A stretch of 64,000 bases of DNA. Origin: Pseudomonas sp. SJZ074. GTDB taxonomy: Bacteria; Pseudomonadota; Gammaproteobacteria; Pseudomonadales; Pseudomonadaceae. The notes beneath the pieces were generated by a model. It saw only the letters and a program-made list of their open reading frames with translations. It searched no databases and had not been told where the DNA came from. The position numbers were made by a program, and so were the translations under genes. Positions 36,072 to 44,795 of the stretch are shown in pieces. Each line of letters begins with the position of its first letter. The stretch's first letter is position 1. Location: NCBI RefSeq assembly GCF_007828215.1, contig NZ_VIUE01000015.1, positions 1 through 64,000 on the forward strand. Reading direction: 5' to 3'.

Positions 36072-38936
36072 TTACAGCGCCTCCACTAATGCGCGCACAT
36101 CATTGGCGCTGCCCACGGCCAACGCTTCGCAGGCCAGGGTTTGTGCCTGTTCGAGGCTCAGTTCGCGTACTCGCGCCTTGACCTCGGCAATGCTGCGGGC
36201 CGACACACTCAGTTCATCCACCCCCAGGCCCACCAGGACCGGCACCGCCAGCGGGTCGGCTGCCAGTTCGCCGCACACGCCGACCCATTTGCCATGGGCA
36301 TGAGCAGCGCGCACGGTGATGTCGATCAGTTGCAGCACCGCAGGGTGTAAGCCGTCGGCCTGGGCCGAAAGACTCGGGTGACCGCGGTCGATGGCCAGGG
36401 TGTACTGGGTCAGGTCGTTGGTGCCCACGCTGAAGAAGTCGACCTCCTTGGCGAGCACCGGCGCCAGCAATGCGGCGGACGGCACTTCGATCATGATCCC
36501 AAGTTGCAGGTCCGCCACCGGGATTTCCCGGCGCAGGCGCTCGGTCATGTCCCGGGCCTGGCGCCATTCTTCGACGCTGCCCACCATCGGAAACATGATC
36601 CGCAACGGACGATTGTCCGCCGAGCGCAACAAGGCCCGCAGTTGCGCCTCCATGATCTGTGGGCGCTGCAAGGTCAGGCGGATGCCACGCACGCCGAGGA
36701 ACGGGTTTTCTTCTTTCGCGATCGGCCAGTACGGCAGCGGTTTGTCGCCGCCGACATCCAGCGTGCGCACCACCAGCGGCCGGCCGGCCAGGCCATCGAG
36801 CACCTTGCGGTATTCGGCTTCCTGGGTCGCTTCGTCCGGTGCCTGGGTGTGGGCCATGAAAATCAGTTCGGTGCGCAACAGGCCGATGCCTTCGGCCCCC
36901 TGCTCCACCGCGCTGGCGACACCGGCGCTTTCACCGATGTTGGCGAATACTTCCACCGGGTGGCCATCGCGGGTCAGCGCGGGTTGGTGGCGCTGTTCGG
37001 CGGCGGCCTTGAGGCGCTGCTCACGGGTATCACGCTCCTCGATGGCGCGTTGCAGGGTGGCGGCATCAGGGTCCACATGCAGGCGGCCGCGCTGGCCGTC
37101 CAGCAACAATGAGGTGCCCGGGGCCAGCAGCAACACCGAAGCCCCCGCCCCCACCAGCGCCGGAATGCCCAGGGCCCGGGCGACAATCGCGCTGTGGGCG
37201 GTGGCGCCGCCACGTGCGGTGAGAATCCCCGCCACACGGCTCGGGTCCAGACGCGCCACGTCGGACGGACCGACCTCGTCCATCACCAGGATGTACGGTT
37301 GCTCGGGTTCGTTCGGGGTTTCGACGCCACATAACTGCGCCAGCACACGCCGGCCGACGTCCCGCAGGTCGGCAGCACGCTCGGCGAGCAGCGCGTCCTG
37401 CAAGGCTTCCTGTTCTTTCGCCGCGGCTTCAATCACACCCATCCACGCCGCTTGCGCACTTTCACCGAGCTTCAGACGGGTGTCGACTTCGTCGGTCAGT
37501 TCCGGGTCGTCGAGCATTTCCTGGTGGGTCACGAAGATTTCGCGGATGGCCTTGGCCTTGGCGCGCTCGATCAGGCCTTCGATATCGCGACGCACCTGAT
37601 TCAAGGCGTTTTGCAGGCGCTCGCGCTCGATGGCGGCCGACTCGCCGCGCAGCGGATAGTCGATGGCTTGCAGGACCTGGATATGAGCCGGGCCAATGGC
37701 AATACCCGGCGCGGCAGGCACCGCCTGGATCAGGCTGCCGGATTCGGGGGCCAGCATCACGGTGGCGACTTCGGCCATCGGGATTTCCTGCGGCGCACTC
37801 GGCGGCGGCAGCGGTTCGACTTCCTCGCCCAGGCCTTCTTCGATGGCCTCCAGCAATGCCGGCAGCGCATCGGCAGCAATGCTCGGTTCAGCGATGAATT
37901 CCAGGACCTGGCCACGACGGGCGCCCAGGCTCAACAACTTGCTCAGGCTCTTGACCGATACGGCGCTGTCCTGGCCGTCGACGATGCGCACGCGGATCTC
38001 GCCTTCGAAGCTTTTCGCCAGTTGCGCAAGAACCTTCGCCGGGCGCGCGTGCAAGCCATGGGCGTTGGCCAGGCCGATTCGAGCGCTGGGCCAGTCGGCG
38101 GGCAGTTCGCCACCGAGCACTTCCAGCACCTTGCGGCTGCTGGTGGCACGGCCCAGCTCGTGGCCGCGACCTTCGATCAGCAACGCGCAGAGACGCTCGA
38201 GCAACGCCTGGTGAGCTTCGCCGAGACTGGCGAGGCAGAACAGGCCGCTCAAGGGTTGTCCCAGATAACGGATGGGTTTGTCCGGTGTCACGAAGGCCAG
38301 GCCTGGGCGCTTGACGGTCTGCTCGCTGTGCAGCCACCACAGGCCATCGCCCAGGGGCAGCGCATCGACCTGCTGCAACACCCCGGCAAAACCGTTACTC
38401 ACGCAATCGGCCTGGCGCAGCAAACGGGCGCCACGCCACACCAATTCCTCGAAATCGTCGGCCGACACACCGAGCCCGATCATTTGCGCATCCAGGGCCA
38501 GCTCCTGCGGCGCACCTTGCAGCAACTTCAGCAAGGCTTCGGCGGAGCCGGCACGCCGCAGCGCCTGGCCCAGGTCGGTCTCACCGAGGGCGCGGGTCAG
38601 CAGCTGCAGCAGGCGCAAGTGTTCATCGGACTTGGCCGCGATCCCGATCGCCAGGTAGACGATCTGGCCATCGCCCCAGTCCACCCCTTCGGGGAACTGC
38701 AGCAGGCGCACGCCGGTGGAATGCACCAGGTCGCGGGTTTGCGGCGTACCGTGGGGGATGGCGATACCTTGGCCAAGAAAAGTCGAACCCTGGGCTTCGC
38801 GGGCTTGCAAGCCGGCGAGATAACCTTCAGCCACCAAGCCATCGGCCACCAGTTTGTCAGCGAGCAATTGCAGCGCGGCGGCTTTATCCACGGCGGTCTG
38901 GGCCATGGATATCTGCTCTGGATTGAGCTCGAGCAT
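36072..38936 (-). CDS. fruB: PTS fructose fusion protein EIIA-HPr-EI
   Basis: A 954-residue cytoplasmic phosphotransferase that carries phosphate from PEP to FruA, with every step in one chain. Residues 1-145 are EIIA-Fru with His62 in GIAIPHGTP. Residues about 284-370 are an HPr domain with His296 in GLHARPA. Residues about 405-954 are enzyme I with His581 in GGATAHSAIVARALG and the PEP-binding C-terminal barrel (GVRGIRLTL; VCGELAADP). An AAGGAG ribosome site precedes the ATG. First gene of fruBKA, behind the FruR operator. This fusion is the standard pseudomonad fructose-PTS arrangement. Confidence 0.97.
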   Translation of the reverse strand: MLELNPEQISMAQTAVDKAAALQLLADKLVADGLVAEGYLAGLQAREAQGSTFLGQGIAIPHGTPQTRDLVHSTGVRLLQFPEGVDWGDGQIVYLAIGIAAKSDEHLRLLQLLTRALGETDLGQALRRAGSAEALLKLLQGAPQELALDAQMIGLGVSADDFEELVWRGARLLRQADCVSNGFAGVLQQVDALPLGDGLWWLHSEQTVKRPGLAFVTPDKPIRYLGQPLSGLFCLASLGEAHQALLERLCALLIEGRGHELGRATSSRKVLEVLGGELPADWPSARIGLANAHGLHARPAKVLAQLAKSFEGEIRVRIVDGQDSAVSVKSLSKLLSLGARRGQVLEFIAEPSIAADALPALLEAIEEGLGEEVEPLPPPSAPQEIPMAEVATVMLAPESGSLIQAVPAAPGIAIGPAHIQVLQAIDYPLRGESAAIERERLQNALNQVRRDIEGLIERAKAKAIREIFVTHQEMLDDPELTDEVDTRLKLGESAQAAWMGVIEAAAKEQEALQDALLAERAADLRDVGRRVLAQLCGVETPNEPEQPYILVMDEVGPSDVARLDPSRVAGILTARGGATAHSAIVARALGIPALVGAGASVLLLAPGTSLLLDGQRGRLHVDPDAATLQRAIEERDTREQRLKAAAEQRHQPALTRDGHPVEVFANIGESAGVASAVEQGAEGIGLLRTELIFMAHTQAPDEATQEAEYRKVLDGLAGRPLVVRTLDVGGDKPLPYWPIAKEENPFLGVRGIRLTLQRPQIMEAQLRALLRSADNRPLRIMFPMVGSVEEWRQARDMTERLRREIPVADLQLGIMIEVPSAALLAPVLAKEVDFFSVGTNDLTQYTLAIDRGHPSLSAQADGLHPAVLQLIDITVRAAHAHGKWVGVCGELAADPLAVPVLVGLGVDELSVSARSIAEVKARVRELSLEQAQTLACEALAVGSANDVRALVEAL

Positions 38937-39065
38937 GCTTTCTCCTTTTTGGCGTCGGGTTGGCGCCAGGTATTGTTTTGAATGAGCTTAGCGTTACAGG
39001 ACGGCTTTTGGCGGTATCGCGGCAGTGCGGCCAAAAAATCCTGCTAACCTTGAAAATACGCTTGC

Positions 39066-39077
39066 TGAAACGTTTAA
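39066..39077. promoter_or_regulatory. FruR/Cra operator in the fruB-fruR intergenic region
   Basis: TGAAACGTTTAA, which on the - strand reads TTAAACGTTTCA, the operator form reported for P. putida Cra. It lies about 130 bases upstream of fruB and about 145 bases upstream of fruR, fitting repression of fruBKA relieved by fructose-1-phosphate. Confidence 0.85.
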
Positions 39078-39221
39078 TCTAGAAAGATTGGCACGTTACT
39101 CGATAATCTCACATCCTTGAAGTGCAACTTGTCGCCAGTGTTTGGACCACGACCGTCGCGTCGAATCGGTTAGGATGGACGCTCAGTGTCGGGCAAACTC
39201 GAAAAAACAAGGAAAAACGGG

Positions 39222-40217
39222 TTGAAACTCAGTGATATCGCCCAACTGGCCGGTGTGTCCGTCACCACCGCCAGCTATGTCATCAACGGCAAGGCCGAAC
39301 AGCAACGCATCAGCAACGCGACCGTCGAACGGGTACGTGCGGTGGTCGAAGAGCATGGCTTCACGCCTAACCCCCAGGCCGCCGGATTGCGCAGTCGGCA
39401 TACCCGCACCCTGGGCTTCATCCTGCCGGATCTGGAAAACCCCAGTTACGCCCGCATCGCCAAGCTGCTGGAACAGGGCGCCCGGGCGCAGGGCTACCAG
39501 TTGCTGATCGCCAGTTCCGATGACGCGCCAGAAAGTGAGCGACAACTGTTGCAACTGTTCCGCGCCCGGCGCTGTGACGCGTTGATCGTCGCCAGTTGCC
39601 TACCGGCCGGAGATGACAGCTACCGCCAGCTCCAGGCCAAGGGCATTCCTATCATCGCCATCGACCGGGTAATGGAGCCTGAGCACTTTTGCTCGGTGAT
39701 CAGTGACGATCGCCAGGCCAGCCTGCAACTGACCCGCAGCCTGCTGGAGACGCAACCCCGACAGATCGTGCTGGTCGGCGCGCGTCCCGAACTGAGTATC
39801 AGCCAGGAGCGGGCCGCGGGCTTTCGCGAAGCACTCAGCGGATTCGAAGGCCAGGTGCTGGTCGAGCACGGCGAATCGTTCAGCCGTGAATGCGGCCGCC
39901 AGTTGATGGACGATTTGTTGATGCGCCTGGGGCATTTGCCCGATGCGCTGATCACCACCTCCTACGTGCTGCTGCAAGGGGTGTTCGACGCCTTGCACGA
40001 CTTCCCGCTCAAGTCGCGCCCGCTGCGCCTGGGCACCTTCGGTGACACGCAATTGCTGGATTTCCTGCCATTGCCGGTCAATGCCATGTCCCAGCAACAT
40101 CAGCTGATCGCCGACAAGGCGCTGGAGCTGGCCCTGGCAGCCATCGAAAACGACGACTACCAGCCTGGCGTGCAGGCCATTGCGCGGACCTTCAAGCAGC
40201 GTATCCACCGGGACTGA
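39222..40217 (+). CDS. fruR: Fructose operon regulator, LacI family
   Basis: A 331-residue repressor. The start is taken as TTG: it gives MKLSDIAQLAGVSVTTASYVINGKA, the normal LacI-type helix-turn-helix N-terminus, has AAGGA 8 bases upstream, and matches the length of P. putida Cra/FruR. A GTG 12 codons upstream is the alternative. The effector domain follows from about residue 60 (TLGFILPDLENPSYARIAK; LPVNAMSQQHQLIADKALELALAAI). Divergent from fruBKA, with the operator between them. Confidence 0.95.
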   Translation: MKLSDIAQLAGVSVTTASYVINGKAEQQRISNATVERVRAVVEEHGFTPNPQAAGLRSRHTRTLGFILPDLENPSYARIAKLLEQGARAQGYQLLIASSDDAPESERQLLQLFRARRCDALIVASCLPAGDDSYRQLQAKGIPIIAIDRVMEPEHFCSVISDDRQASLQLTRSLLETQPRQIVLVGARPELSISQERAAGFREALSGFEGQVLVEHGESFSRECGRQLMDDLLMRLGHLPDALITTSYVLLQGVFDALHDFPLKSRPLRLGTFGDTQLLDFLPLPVNAMSQQHQLIADKALELALAAIENDDYQPGVQAIARTFKQRIHRD

Positions 40218-40220
40218 ATC

Positions 40221-40997
40221 GTGGAGCTGATCGACACCCACACTCACCTGGACTTTCCCGATTTCGACGCGGATCGTCCGGCGTTACTGGCAGCGAGCCG
40301 CGCCTTAGGCGTCCGGCAGATGGTGGTGCTGGGGGTGTATCGCGACAACTGGCAGCGAGTCTGGGACCTGGTACAAAGCGACCCGGACCTGCACGCCGCG
40401 CTGGGCCTGCACCCGGTGTACCTCGACCAGCATCGCCCTGACGACATGGCGCACCTGCGCGACTGGCTGGCCCGCCTGGCCGGGCATCGGCAATTGTGCG
40501 CGGTGGGGGAAATCGGCCTGGATTATTACATCGAGAGCCTGGACCGTGAGCGCCAGCAGACGCTGTTCGAAGCGCAACTGCAACTGGCGGCGGAGTTCGA
40601 ACTGCCCGCCCTCATCCACGTGCGTCGCAGCCACGCAGCGGTGATCGCCACCCTCAAACGCCTTGCTCTGAAACGCGCGGGGATCATCCACGCCTTCGCC
40701 GGCAGTTTCGAAGAGGCCCGCGAGTACATCAAGCTCGGCTACAAACTCGGCCTCGGCGGCGCCGCCACCTGGCCCCAGGCCCTGCGCATGCACCGGGTCC
40801 TGGCGAAACTGCCGCTGGATGCGGTTGTACTGGAAACCGACTCCCCGGACATGGCCCCGGCGATGTTCCCCGGCCAACGCAACAGCCCGGCGCACCTGCC
40901 GACGATTTGCGAGGCCCTGGCCGGGATCATGGCAATCAGCCCGGAACAACTGGCCGAGGCCAGCACAGCCAACGCCCGCCAATTGTTCGGTTGGTAA
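40221..40997 (+). CDS. tatD: TatD-family metal-dependent hydrolase
   Basis: A 258-residue TIM-barrel amidohydrolase of the TatD DNase family. Metal ligands are visible in IDTHTHLDF (N-terminal HxH), the Glu in AVGEIGLDYY, His in LIHVRRSH, His in GIIHAFAGS and the Asp in LETDSPDM. The start is GTG, 3 bp after the fruR stop, with little ribosome site of its own, so it is probably coupled to fruR. The same fruR-tatD pairing occurs in other pseudomonads. Substrate in vivo is uncertain. Confidence 0.92.
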   Translation: MELIDTHTHLDFPDFDADRPALLAASRALGVRQMVVLGVYRDNWQRVWDLVQSDPDLHAALGLHPVYLDQHRPDDMAHLRDWLARLAGHRQLCAVGEIGLDYYIESLDRERQQTLFEAQLQLAAEFELPALIHVRRSHAAVIATLKRLALKRAGIIHAFAGSFEEAREYIKLGYKLGLGGAATWPQALRMHRVLAKLPLDAVVLETDSPDMAPAMFPGQRNSPAHLPTICEALAGIMAISPEQLAEASTANARQLFGW

Positions 40998-41002
40998 AAC
41001 AC

Positions 41003-41095
41003 CTGTGGGAGCGAGCTTGCTCGCGATAGCGGTGTATCACCCAACACATGAGTCGTCTGACACTCCGCCATCGCGAGCAGGCTCGCTCCCACAAG
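41003..41095. repeat. REP doublet (inverted pair)
   Basis: CTGTGGGAGCGAGCTTGCTC and the inverse GAGCAGGCTCGCTCCCACA are about 50 bases apart, between convergent tatD and the chemoreceptor gene. Confidence 0.9.
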
Positions 41096-41111
41096 AGTTC
41101 TGCAGCGATCA

Positions 41112-43142
41112 TCACACCCGAAACGCATTGATCAACAACTTGAGCTGCCCCACCTGCGCAGACAATTCACGGCTGGCATCCTCGGTCTGGTGCGCCCCTT
41201 CGGCCGTGCGCTCACCCGCACGGTTGATCTCGACAATGTTCTGATCGATATCATGTGCCACCGCCGTCTGCTGCTCGACAGCGGCCGCGATCTGCTGGTT
41301 CTGGTCGACGATCATGCCAACCGCACCGAGGATGTTCTCCAACGCCTGCTGGACCTTCTCCGACTGACCGACCGTGCCATTGGCCATTTCATGACTGGTG
41401 CCCATGGCCTTGACGGCTGCGCCCACGCCACCGTGCAGACGGCTGATCATCGCCTCGATCTCTTCAGTCGATTGCTGGGTCCGCTTGGCCAGGGTCCGCA
41501 CTTCATCGGCCACCACCGCGAAGCCGCGTCCCTGTTCACCGGCCCGAGCCGCCTCGATCGCGGCGTTGAGGGCCAATAGGTTGGTCTGCTCGGCGATGCT
41601 CTTGATCACGTCCAGCACCCGGCTGATAGCCTGGCTGTCGGTCGCCAACTGATTGATCACCTGCACCGATTGATCAATCTCGCTGGCCAGGCGGGCGATG
41701 CTGCCCTGCTGGGACTCCACCAGCCCACGCCCATTGAGTGTTTCGTCGTTCACACTGTGAGCGCTGCTGACCGCCGCGGCGGCACTGCGGGCCACCTCCT
41801 GGGCCGTGGCTGACATCTGGTTCATCGCCGTGGCAACCAGTTCGATCTGGTTGCGCTGCCCCGCCACCGCCAGATTGCTTTGAGCCGATACCGACTCCAC
41901 CTGCCCGGCCTGACGTTCCACCTCGACGACGGTCTGCCCCACCCGTTCGATCAGGTCGTGGATCTTCGCCACCGTGCCGTTGAACACCTCACCCAACTCG
42001 CCCAGTTCGTCCTGGCTGCGGGCCACGAAATTAACCGTCATGTCCCCTGCCGCCACTTTATCCATCATCCGGCCCAGGTAGTGGAGGGTGGCGCGGGTCG
42101 AAGCGTAGAAGCCGGCATACAGATAGAAAATCAGCAGGAACACCACCACCAACGCCACAGCTTGCAGCACCATGTGGCTGCGGTTCTGCTCCAGGCGATG
42201 CTGCAACTGGACACCGAGGAAACCCAGCGCTGCATCGTCCAGCCGGTACGTCTGCTCCATCAGGCTGCTGACCTGACCAAAAAATGCCGGCCAGGGCGCG
42301 TCGAGGGCGTCGGCCATCACCACCTGTTCTTCGATCAGTTCAGCGGCCTTCTTCAAGGTGGCCTTGCTCGTGTCAGCCGGGCCGGCGAGGGCTTGTCCCG
42401 CCGCAGGGCTGGAGGTCAACGCGTCTTGCAGCTTCAAGCCATATTCACCCTGGACTTTTTCGATCTGCACCAGCAGCTCATCGAACCGGGTGCTGGAGGC
42501 GGAATTGAGAAAACCCAGACCCAAGGCCGACGCGCCCAGCGCACGCCCCTCGCCCAGGATCTGGGTGACATTGGGGGTGACGCCGGTAATCAGTTCGCCG
42601 AGCTGACGAATATCGCTCTGGTTGTCACGACTCAATCCTGCCTGGCTGGCGATGATCTGGCTGAATATCTGCGAGCTGTTAAGCAGCTTGCCGATCAGCG
42701 CACTTTTGCTCTGCAAGGAGTTTTCCGCCTGTTGGACCTTGAACCCGGCGATTATCTCGTCGCGCTTGGCCTCGAAAAGACTCGCCTGATCGGACTCCAC
42801 GGCCATGGCGGTCATGCCCTGCAGACGCGTGAGGATCTGTTGCTCGAAGGTGGCTATTTTCGCGTCCACATCCCCGGCCTTACCGGACTGGCCCAGGCTG
42901 GCGTTGATCTGCACCAGGTTGTTCAGGGTTTCCAGGTCGCGACGCAGGGTCAGGCTGCTGCCCAGCAGGTCGAGGCTTTGCAGCTCCACTTGCGTTCCCT
43001 GGAACTCACGGTAGGAATCGCGTACCAGAAAGAAGTTGGTCACCAGCATCGGCAGCAGAAACAACACGCTGATCAGGCTGAATTTCATGCCGAAACTCAG
43101 GCGGTTCATCAGGGCGACGGCGGGCCAGAGCAAACTCTTCAC
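41112..43142 (-). CDS. Methyl-accepting chemotaxis protein
   Basis: A 676-residue chemoreceptor. Membrane helices are at about 19-42 (FSLISVLFLLPMLVTNFFLV) and about 328-350 (VLQAVALVVVFLLIFYLYAGF). Between them lies a long, mostly helical periplasmic ligand domain of about 285 residues, the size of the double-bundle HBM class, though I cannot assign it firmly. A HAMP domain and the signalling tip EQTNLLALNAAIEAARAGEQ follow. The C-terminus lacks the CheR-binding pentapeptide. The ligand is unknown; the neighbours give no hint. Confidence 0.95.
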   Translation of the reverse strand: MKSLLWPAVALMNRLSFGMKFSLISVLFLLPMLVTNFFLVRDSYREFQGTQVELQSLDLLGSSLTLRRDLETLNNLVQINASLGQSGKAGDVDAKIATFEQQILTRLQGMTAMAVESDQASLFEAKRDEIIAGFKVQQAENSLQSKSALIGKLLNSSQIFSQIIASQAGLSRDNQSDIRQLGELITGVTPNVTQILGEGRALGASALGLGFLNSASSTRFDELLVQIEKVQGEYGLKLQDALTSSPAAGQALAGPADTSKATLKKAAELIEEQVVMADALDAPWPAFFGQVSSLMEQTYRLDDAALGFLGVQLQHRLEQNRSHMVLQAVALVVVFLLIFYLYAGFYASTRATLHYLGRMMDKVAAGDMTVNFVARSQDELGELGEVFNGTVAKIHDLIERVGQTVVEVERQAGQVESVSAQSNLAVAGQRNQIELVATAMNQMSATAQEVARSAAAAVSSAHSVNDETLNGRGLVESQQGSIARLASEIDQSVQVINQLATDSQAISRVLDVIKSIAEQTNLLALNAAIEAARAGEQGRGFAVVADEVRTLAKRTQQSTEEIEAMISRLHGGVGAAVKAMGTSHEMANGTVGQSEKVQQALENILGAVGMIVDQNQQIAAAVEQQTAVAHDIDQNIVEINRAGERTAEGAHQTEDASRELSAQVGQLKLLINAFRV

Positions 43143-43338
43143 AAGGAAGCCTCCCGGTAGTGTTTTTATTGTTATGGGACATGCGCACAGAGACAGCAGA
43201 AAGCCACTATTGGGCGCTGTCCCTGTATAGCCTAAATCGGAGAGGAGATTTGTAACTTAAGGTTAACGAGTCAGCCCGACCCATTCCTGTGGCGAGGGGT
43301 CACCATGTCCCGGGCCAAACAGGAATGTGTTTGTTTCC

Positions 43339-44175
43339 TCAGGCCAACACCGTCCATAGCGCAAACCCGGCATACCAGAGCACGGCCGCCCGCAACAGCA
43401 ATTCCCACAGCCGATCGAGGCTGTTGATGCCGTCCGGCCCGGCCACGGGCTCAGGAATTTCGCCGGCCACCAGGCCGACCTTGTCGACCAGTTGAGCGGC
43501 GCTGATGTTCCAGTTCAGCAGTTCATGCAGCATCACCCGGCTGACCGCCACGAAGTTGCCCACCAGGGCGAAACTCGCCGCCAGCAGCCGCACCGGCACC
43601 CAGTCGAAGGCATGGCGCAGTTGCGCTGCCCGCTCGGCCACGCCAGGGTTCCGGCTATGCTCGGCGGCCAGCGCCAGCAGGCGATAACTCAGGGCCGCCA
43701 CCGGGCCCAGCAGGAAATACCAGAAGATCACGGCGAAAAAGCTCTGGTAGGCCTGCCACAGCAGATGGCCCTGGACCCGTTCCAGCAATTGCTCGCCATT
43801 GTCGGCTTCGATACCCAAGTCCCGCTTGGCCACATGGATAGCCGCCTGCAGGTCTTCGCGACGCCACGCATCGCGAAAAGGTCCCAGCTCGGCCAACAGA
43901 TCCCCACGCCCCAGGCTGTAAATCACCACCAGCAAGTGAACCGGCAGCACCAGCAATCCATAGGCCAGCGGCTCAAGTACCCACAACAACAGCGCCAGTA
44001 GCGCCACGGGCAACAGGACCATGGCCAGCAGTACCAGCCAGGGCCGATTGACCCAGCGAGGGGTCGCCTCGATCCGGTTCAGCTCGCCCAGCCACGCGCC
44101 GTCGCGCTGGACTCGCTGACGCAAGGCCGAGAATTTCTCGATCCAGACCGCCAGCAGCAACACCAGAAAACTCAT
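43339..44175 (-). CDS. ampE: AmpE inner-membrane protein
   Basis: A 278-residue membrane protein of the AmpE/CobD-like family. It has hydrophobic segments at the N-terminus (MSFLVLLLAVWIEKFSALR), at about 48-95 and in the C-terminal half (FFAVIFWYFLLGPVAALSYR). The ATG overlaps the ampD stop by four bases, so the pair forms the classical ampDE operon associated with control of AmpC beta-lactamase. The molecular role of AmpE is not settled. Confidence 0.94.
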   Translation of the reverse strand: MSFLVLLLAVWIEKFSALRQRVQRDGAWLGELNRIEATPRWVNRPWLVLLAMVLLPVALLALLLWVLEPLAYGLLVLPVHLLVVIYSLGRGDLLAELGPFRDAWRREDLQAAIHVAKRDLGIEADNGEQLLERVQGHLLWQAYQSFFAVIFWYFLLGPVAALSYRLLALAAEHSRNPGVAERAAQLRHAFDWVPVRLLAASFALVGNFVAVSRVMLHELLNWNISAAQLVDKVGLVAGEIPEPVAGPDGINSLDRLWELLLRAAVLWYAGFALWTVLA

Positions 44176-44732
44176 TGTCCTTCCCCTTCTGTCAGGGCCG
44201 CTCGATAGCGCCCCCAGTCAAATGCCGGTCCCGGATCGGTCTTGCGCCCCGGAGCGATGTCGCTGTGCCCGCAGATGCGTTGCACGGTGATCGCCTTGAA
44301 GGCCGCTTGCAATTGCCGCGTCAATTCCACCAGGGCGACATACTGCCCGTCGGTGAACGGCAGGTCATCGGTTCCTTCGAGCTCGATGCCAATGGAAAAA
44401 TCATTGCAGGTTTCCCGCCCCTCGAAACACGAAACGCCCGCATGCCACGCACGCTCCAGACAAGAGACAAACTGGGTGACGGCACCGTCACGCTCGATCA
44501 GAAAATGCGCAGAGACACGCAGGTCGGCGATACCGGCAAAGTAGGGATGTTCCGTGACATCCAGGCGATTCTGGAAGAATTCCTGCACCTTACCGGTGGC
44601 GAACTGGGCAGGCGGCAGGCTGATGTTGTGGATCACCAGCAGGGAGATTTCGCCCTCGGGGCGCGCATTGAAATTGGGCGATGGGCAATGACGCACGCCA
44701 TCGCACCAACCGCTCGCGGGGTCCAGCTGCAT
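44172..44732 (-). CDS. ampD: 1,6-anhydro-N-acetylmuramyl-L-alanine amidase
   Basis: A 186-residue cytoplasmic zinc amidase that cleaves anhydro-muropeptides during wall recycling; loss derepresses ampC through AmpR. Zinc ligands are placed as in characterised AmpD: His35 (LLVIHN), His156 (ICGHSDIAPGRKTDPG) and Asp166, with Glu118 (GIELEG) and Lys164 as catalytic residues. No signal peptide, as expected for AmpD rather than the exported AmpDh paralogs. Cotranscribed with ampE. Confidence 0.97.
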   Translation of the reverse strand: MQLDPASGWCDGVRHCPSPNFNARPEGEISLLVIHNISLPPAQFATGKVQEFFQNRLDVTEHPYFAGIADLRVSAHFLIERDGAVTQFVSCLERAWHAGVSCFEGRETCNDFSIGIELEGTDDLPFTDGQYVALVELTRQLQAAFKAITVQRICGHSDIAPGRKTDPGPAFDWGRYRAALTEGEGQ

Positions 44733-44795
44733 ACAGGTTCCTTCGGAGACGACGGCGATGCCGCCAGTATGCCGCGATCGACCCGGACTGTGCGA

